From contig JAEDDG010000051.1 of assembly GCA_016293865.1 (NCBI GenBank), positions 1 through 9,413 of the forward strand: a stretch of DNA of 9,413 bases, written 5' to 3'. Origin of the DNA: Oscillospiraceae bacterium (GTDB lineage: Bacteria > Bacillota > Clostridia > Oscillospirales > Oscillospiraceae). The stretch's first letter is position 1; each line of letters opens with the position of its first letter. The notes under the pieces were generated by a model. It had not been told where the DNA came from. It saw nothing but the letters and a program-made list of their open reading frames with translations, and did no database searches. Made by a program: the position numbers and the translations under genes. This document shows positions 6,533-9,413 of the stretch, one piece after another.

Positions 6533-7846
6533 TCACTTTCCCTGCTGAAGCTCCTCCACGCTGGCCAGAATGGCGTCGCACATGTAGTCCACCTGAGCCT
6601 TGGAGAGCGGATACAGAGGCAGATGCGTGAAGCGGTGGTTGAATACTTCCTCACAGACGGGGCATGTGGCGGCGATGGCCTTGCCGTCATATCCGAAGGT
6701 CCTGAGAATATCAAAATCATACAGGGGTCCGAAGTGCGGGATCTGAGTGACGCCCTTTTCCTCCAGCTTGGTTTTCAGGGCCTGGATGTCGCCGCCGGCC
6801 TTGTCCGGGTCGATCTGCAGCTGGTACAGGTGGAAGCTGGGCTCCACGTCCTCATAGCCGCCCATATCCTGCGGCAGAATCGCAGAGCAGCTGCTCAGCC
6901 GGCCGGTGACATATTCCGCCACGGAGCGGCGCTCGGCCAGGATCCGGTCATACCGGGCGACCTGCTGGGAGAGTCCCACGGCCTGGATTTCCGTTGTGGA
7001 CGCGTTGCCGGCAGCGAATGGACCGTATTTTCCGGGCATGGCCACGACGTCATAGATCCAGTTCGGGATTTTGCGGGTAAAGTCCGCGCCGAAGAAGCGG
7101 GCTTCCTTCAGATAAGGCCGGAACTCTTCAACAGTTGTGGTCAGAATGCCGCCCTCGCCGAAGGACGTGCAGTTTTTGACCTCATGCAGGCTGAAGCCGG
7201 TGAAATGGCCGATGGTGCCGATCCGGCGGCCCTTGTATTTTGCGCCGAAGGCATGGGCGCCGTCCTCCAGAACGACCAGGTCATGGGCTTTGGCCAGCTC
7301 CATGATGGGATCCATATCCACCGGATAGCCGCCGAGATGGACGGGGACGATCATTTTCGTCCGCGGCGTGATTTTGCGGGCCACATCCGCCGGATCCATA
7401 TTCAGCGTGCGCGGATCCAGGTCAGCGAAAACCAGCTTGGCGCCCACGGCCAGAGGATAGGCGATGGTGGCGATGAACGTGATGGCGGGCACGATGACCT
7501 CGTCGCCCGGTCCGAGATTTGCGTATTTGTAGGCAATCTCAAAGCCTGCCGTGGCATTTGTCACAAACAGCGCGCCGGAAGTGCCCAGGTAGCTGTCCAC
7601 ATCCGCTTCCGCCTGTTCCACGCGGGAACCCAGAGAGAGCTTTCCCGGCGGGGAAGAGAGCTTGTCCAGATTGAAAATCTGTGTGCGCACGGCATCCAGC
7701 GCGTTTTCATATGCGTCGCCGGAGCCCTGCATCATGAATTTGATGACTTCCATTACGTCGTGGGCATTGTAGTCCTCGCCGACGGCCGCCCATGGAACCT
7801 GTGTTTCACCGGTGTTGTACCGGAAATCAGAAGCGCGCTTTGACAT
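6533..7846 (-). CDS. DegT/DnrJ/EryC1/StrS-family PLP aminotransferase
   Basis: A 437-residue PLP-dependent enzyme of the sugar-aminotransferase-like family, whose members usually move an amino group to keto-sugars or make aminohydroxybenzoate. Seen here: the substrate/PLP segment FVTNATAGFEIAY (about 94-106), PGDEVIVPAITFIATI, the PLP-nitrogen Asp195 in VVLEDGAHAFGA, and the Schiff-base Lys224 in FSLHEVKNCTSFGEGG. All catalytic residues look intact. The N-terminal part before the core is about 40-50 residues longer than in typical members (usual length near 370-400). No sugar-nucleotide or polysaccharide genes are next to it, so the substrate is unknown. Start: the ATG at 7861 overlaps the ribosome binding site; the ATG at 7846 has GGGAGG 7 nt upstream and gives MSKRASDF. 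It has its own near-consensus promoter and is divergent from uppP. Confidence 0.92.
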   Translation of the reverse strand: MSKRASDFRYNTGETQVPWAAVGEDYNAHDVMEVIKFMMQGSGDAYENALDAVRTQIFNLDKLSSPPGKLSLGSRVEQAEADVDSYLGTSGALFVTNATAGFEIAYKYANLGPGDEVIVPAITFIATIAYPLAVGAKLVFADLDPRTLNMDPADVARKITPRTKMIVPVHLGGYPVDMDPIMELAKAHDLVVLEDGAHAFGAKYKGRRIGTIGHFTGFSLHEVKNCTSFGEGGILTTTVEEFRPYLKEARFFGADFTRKIPNWIYDVVAMPGKYGPFAAGNASTTEIQAVGLSQQVARYDRILAERRSVAEYVTGRLSSCSAILPQDMGGYEDVEPSFHLYQLQIDPDKAGGDIQALKTKLEEKGVTQIPHFGPLYDFDILRTFGYDGKAIAATCPVCEEVFNHRFTHLPLYPLSKAQVDYMCDAILASVEELQQGK

Positions 7847-7878
7847 GCGATGACCTCCCATAGAGTTTTTGTGTTTTT

Positions 7879-7907
7879 ATTATACAACATGCTTGATGAG
7901 GTGTAAA
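7879..7907 (-). promoter_or_regulatory. Predicted strong promoter of the aminotransferase gene
   Basis: On the minus strand -35 TTTACA (7902-7907) and a perfect -10 TATAAT (7879-7884) are spaced by 17 nt. The start would be near 7872, about 26 nt before the ATG at 7846. Confidence 0.85.
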
Positions 7908-7942
7908 TCATAAAGAAAGAATTCGTCGGATTAACCATGTGG

Positions 7943-7976
7943 TTGTATTGACCCGGCCTGCGTGATATACTTATAC
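7943..7976 (+). promoter_or_regulatory. Predicted promoter of the uppP operon
   Basis: Two overlapping readings. The better -10 is TATACT (7966-7971) with an extended TGA just before it, and TTGTAT (7943-7948) 17 nt upstream. The alternative pairs TTGACC (7948-7953) with TTATAC (7971-7976) at 17 nt. Either starts transcription near 7978-7983, about 50 nt before uppP, with a small GC-rich hairpin CCCGC/GCGGG (7981-7998) at the very 5' end. Confidence 0.55.
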
Positions 7977-8029
7977 CGGACCCGCTGAAAGCGGCGGGTA
8001 CTCAAATGTTATCTGAAAGGCAAGAAAAT

Positions 8030-8857
8030 ATGCTGATTGAAATTTTAAAGGCGATTCTGTTCGGCGTCGTGGAGGGCGTGACCGAGTGGCTGCCCATCAG
8101 TTCGACGGGGCACCTGATCCTTCTGCAGGAATTTGTGCGCCTGGACGTATCCGACGCGTTCTGGGAAATGTTTGAGGTCGTCATCCAGCTGGGCGCGATT
8201 CTGGCGGTGGTGGTGCTGTATTTCAGCCGTCTGAACCCCTTTTCCCGGCGGAAATCCGCCGCGGAAAAGCAGAATACCTGGAAGCTCTGGCTGAAGGTCA
8301 TTGTGGCCGTGCTGCCCTCGGCCGTTGTGGGCGTTCTGCTGGACGACTGGTTCAACGCGCACCTGTATAACTATGTCACCGTGGCGATTGCACTGGTGGT
8401 CTACGGCATTTTGTTTATCGTGATCGAGCGTATGCGCCGGGACCAGCGGGATTTGTATGCCGGTGCGGAGGACATTACATACAAAACGGCGTTTTATATC
8501 GGCTGTTTTCAGGTGCTGAGCATCGTTCCCGGCACGTCCCGCTCCGGCTCCACCATCCTCGGCGCCATGCTTGTGGGCGTTTCGCGGACGGCTGCGGCGG
8601 AGTTCTCGTTCTTCCTGGCCATTCCCACCATGCTGGGCGCCAGCCTTCTGAAAGGCGCCAAGTTCGTGCTGGGCGGCACGGGCGTCTCGTCTGTGGAGGC
8701 GGCGGTTCTTGCCGTCGGCTGCGCTGTGGCGTTTCTTGTCTCCCTGCTGGTGATCCGGGCGCTGGTGAGCTATGTGCGCCGGCATTCCTTCTCTGCCTTC
8801 GGCGTTTACCGGATTGTTCTGGGCGCGCTGGTGGTGCTGTATTTCCTGACTGTGTAA
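8030..8857 (+). CDS. uppP: Undecaprenyl-diphosphate phosphatase
   Basis: A 275-residue membrane enzyme (UppP/BacA) that removes one phosphate from undecaprenyl diphosphate. This recycles the lipid carrier for peptidoglycan and other wall polymers, and extra copies give bacitracin resistance. The N-terminal motif EGVTEWLPISSTGHL (residues 15-29) carries the conserved Glu15 and Glu19 pair, Ser25 and His28. The second motif PGTSRSG (167-173) carries the catalytic Arg171. Hydrophobic helices cover most of the rest, and the length matches the family (E. coli 273). The frame opens at an ATG at 8006, but that would add eight polar residues before the normal N-terminus; the ATG at 8030 has GAAAGG 9 nt upstream and gives MLIEILKAILFGVVEG, so I chose it. 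A 99-residue gene follows 34 nt downstream with no terminator between. Confidence 0.96.
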   Translation: MLIEILKAILFGVVEGVTEWLPISSTGHLILLQEFVRLDVSDAFWEMFEVVIQLGAILAVVVLYFSRLNPFSRRKSAAEKQNTWKLWLKVIVAVLPSAVVGVLLDDWFNAHLYNYVTVAIALVVYGILFIVIERMRRDQRDLYAGAEDITYKTAFYIGCFQVLSIVPGTSRSGSTILGAMLVGVSRTAAAEFSFFLAIPTMLGASLLKGAKFVLGGTGVSSVEAAVLAVGCAVAFLVSLLVIRALVSYVRRHSFSAFGVYRIVLGALVVLYFLTV

Positions 8858-8891
8858 AAACCCGGACAGATGTATACGAAAGGACAGAATT

Positions 8892-9191
8892 ATGAAAATC
8901 ACTCTTGACATCAGCAATGTGGATTATGACGCGCTGGCGGACGTGCTGCTTCCGATGCTGGAAGAGCAGATGGGCGACAATGTGTGGTTTCCTGCCGCGC
9001 TGACCAGCGGCGGAAAAGCCACGCAGGCGGCGAAGAGCATGCTCCGGCGGCTGCCCCAGCAGCGGAAGGACGCCATCCTGGCCAATTATATCAACCGCTC
9101 CCGGGATAAAATCGCCGCGCTGCTGATGGACGCGGCGCGGACCAAAGGGCTGAATCTCACTGTCAGCAATGTGCGGGCGGAAAACGACTGA
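8892..9191 (+). CDS. Small protein of unknown function (99 residues)
   Basis: I do not recognise this protein. It is 99 residues, soluble, with no signal peptide or membrane segment. Residues 1-27 (MKITLDISNVDYDALADVLLPMLEEQM) look like a beta strand and an acidic amphipathic helix. A Gly/Ala-rich link follows (ALTSGGKATQAAK, about 36-48), then a basic helical part (LRRLPQQRKDAILANYINRSRDKIAALLMDAA, about 51-82), and a final strand GLNLTVSNVRAEND. The ATG follows AAAGGA by about 7 nt. Good ribosome binding site, codon use like its neighbours and a 34-nt gap after uppP without a terminator all support a real gene cotranscribed with uppP. A role in wall lipid recycling is possible only by association. 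Confidence 0.8.
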   Translation: MKITLDISNVDYDALADVLLPMLEEQMGDNVWFPAALTSGGKATQAAKSMLRRLPQQRKDAILANYINRSRDKIAALLMDAARTKGLNLTVSNVRAEND

Positions 9192-9242
9192 AGGCCGCAG
9201 AGCGCACAGCTTTGCATGTCCCGCCGGATTTCGGCTGCATGC

Positions 9243-9271
9243 TTGACAGCGCATGAAAAATAGTGTTTAAT
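9243..9271 (+). promoter_or_regulatory. Predicted near-consensus promoter at the right end
   Basis: A perfect -35 TTGACA (9243-9248) and -10 TTTAAT (9266-9271, one mismatch) are separated by exactly 17 nt. The start would be near 9278. It follows a weak imperfect hairpin (9214-9242: GCATG/CATGC and GCCG/CGGC) after the 99-residue gene. That hairpin has no T-run, so I do not call it a terminator. Confidence 0.75.
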
Positions 9272-9277
9272 TAAAAA

Positions 9278-9411
9278 TGAAGATGTGCAGGCGGCCTGTG
9301 AACAGTGTGTTTAGGGAAACTGCCATGATTATTGAACTTTATTTACTGAACGGAAGATTTCTGTTTATTTTTGAAGCGCATAAGCGTCGGCAGGATGCTT
9401 ATGCGCTTTTT
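9278..9411 (+). ncRNA. Candidate small RNA or attenuated leader
   Basis: The transcript expected between the promoter at 9243-9271 and the intrinsic terminator at 9374-9411 is about 130 nt. It contains possible small helices: GGCGG (9290-9294) with CTGCC (9320-9324), enclosing CTG-TGAA-CAG and GTTT-AGGG-AAAC. It matches no riboswitch class I know. It may be a free small RNA, the 5' leader of a gene beyond the window, or the start of a short coding gene (see the ORF from 9325). Boundaries are inferred only from promoter and terminator. Confidence 0.4.
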
Positions 9412-9413
9412 GC
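9325..9413 (+). CDS. Possible short ORF running off the window edge
   Basis: An ATG at 9325 with AGGG 8 nt upstream opens a frame that stays open to the window end: MIIELYLLNGRFLFIFEAHK and on, at least 29 codons. The first part is rich in Leu, Ile and Phe. The frame runs straight through the hairpin and T-run at 9374-9411, so either it is a leader peptide in an attenuator, a gene whose hairpin is incidental, or not translated. The sequence ends too early to decide. Confidence 0.25.
   Translation, partial: MIIELYLLNGRFLFIFEAHKRRQDAYALF
9374..9411 (+). terminator. Intrinsic terminator at the right edge
   Basis: A perfect 12-bp stem AAGCGCATAAGC / GCTTATGCGCTT (9374-9385 with 9397-9408), 11-nt loop, ends in TTTTT (9407-9411). 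The tail is on the plus strand only; the other side is A-rich in the wrong sense for a minus-strand terminator. It could end the transcript starting near 9278, or uppP and its partner by read-through. Confidence 0.8.

Noticed and set aside
6623..7843. 406-codon open frame on the plus strand
   Set aside because: Antisense to the aminotransferase gene, whose catalytic motifs are intact; no motif seen in the plus-strand product.
9214..9242. Hairpin after the 99-residue gene as its terminator
   Set aside because: The stem is interrupted and no T-run follows; instead the next bases form the TTGACA of a promoter.

Overview
The window looks like chromosomal DNA of a moderately GC-rich Firmicute, most likely a gut-type Clostridia (Oscillospiraceae/Ruminococcaceae-like). 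The grounds are strong AGGAGG-type ribosome binding sites, sigma-A-like promoters, U-tailed intrinsic terminators, a T-box riboswitch, an AbrB/SpoVT-type regulator and a bifunctional BirA. The genus cannot be fixed from the sequence alone. No mobile element, rRNA, tRNA or CRISPR array was seen.

Layout: (1) 47-595, minus: a small P-loop nucleotide kinase-like protein of the FlaR/topology-modulation type. Its promoter sits partly inside a strong hairpin at the end of the next operon. (2) 721-2412, minus: a tight three-gene operon of an AbrB-type regulator, an ABC ATPase and an ABC-2 permease. It is preceded by a good promoter (TTGACA/TATCAT) with a perfect 17-nt inverted repeat over the expected start site, probably the operator. 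(3) 2560-4176, plus: a HAD phosphatase and BirA biotin ligase/repressor, read divergently from the ABC operon and closed by a strong bidirectional terminator at 4197-4238. (4) 4340-6399, minus: a CstA-family transporter with its own promoter and a complete T-box leader. The likely specifier codon is CUC (leucine), and terminator and antiterminator are mutually exclusive. (5) 6533-7846, minus: a stand-alone DegT/DnrJ/EryC1/StrS-type PLP aminotransferase with a near-consensus promoter. (6) 8030-9191, plus: uppP (undecaprenyl-diphosphate phosphatase) and a 99-residue protein I do not recognise. (7) 9192-9413: a consensus promoter followed about 100 nt later by an intrinsic terminator, which suggests a small RNA or an attenuated leader running to the window edge.

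Most genes are housekeeping (biotin charging, lipid carrier recycling, phosphatase). The most informative part is regulatory. The T-box would switch on the CstA transporter when tRNA-Leu is uncharged, so the transporter is tied to leucine supply, either by importing peptides or amino acids or by importing pyruvate, a precursor of leucine. The AbrB-ABC operon looks self-regulated. I found no convincing new defence or mobile system; the best novelty candidates are the leucine T-box on cstA, the small transcript at the right edge, and the 99-residue partner of uppP.
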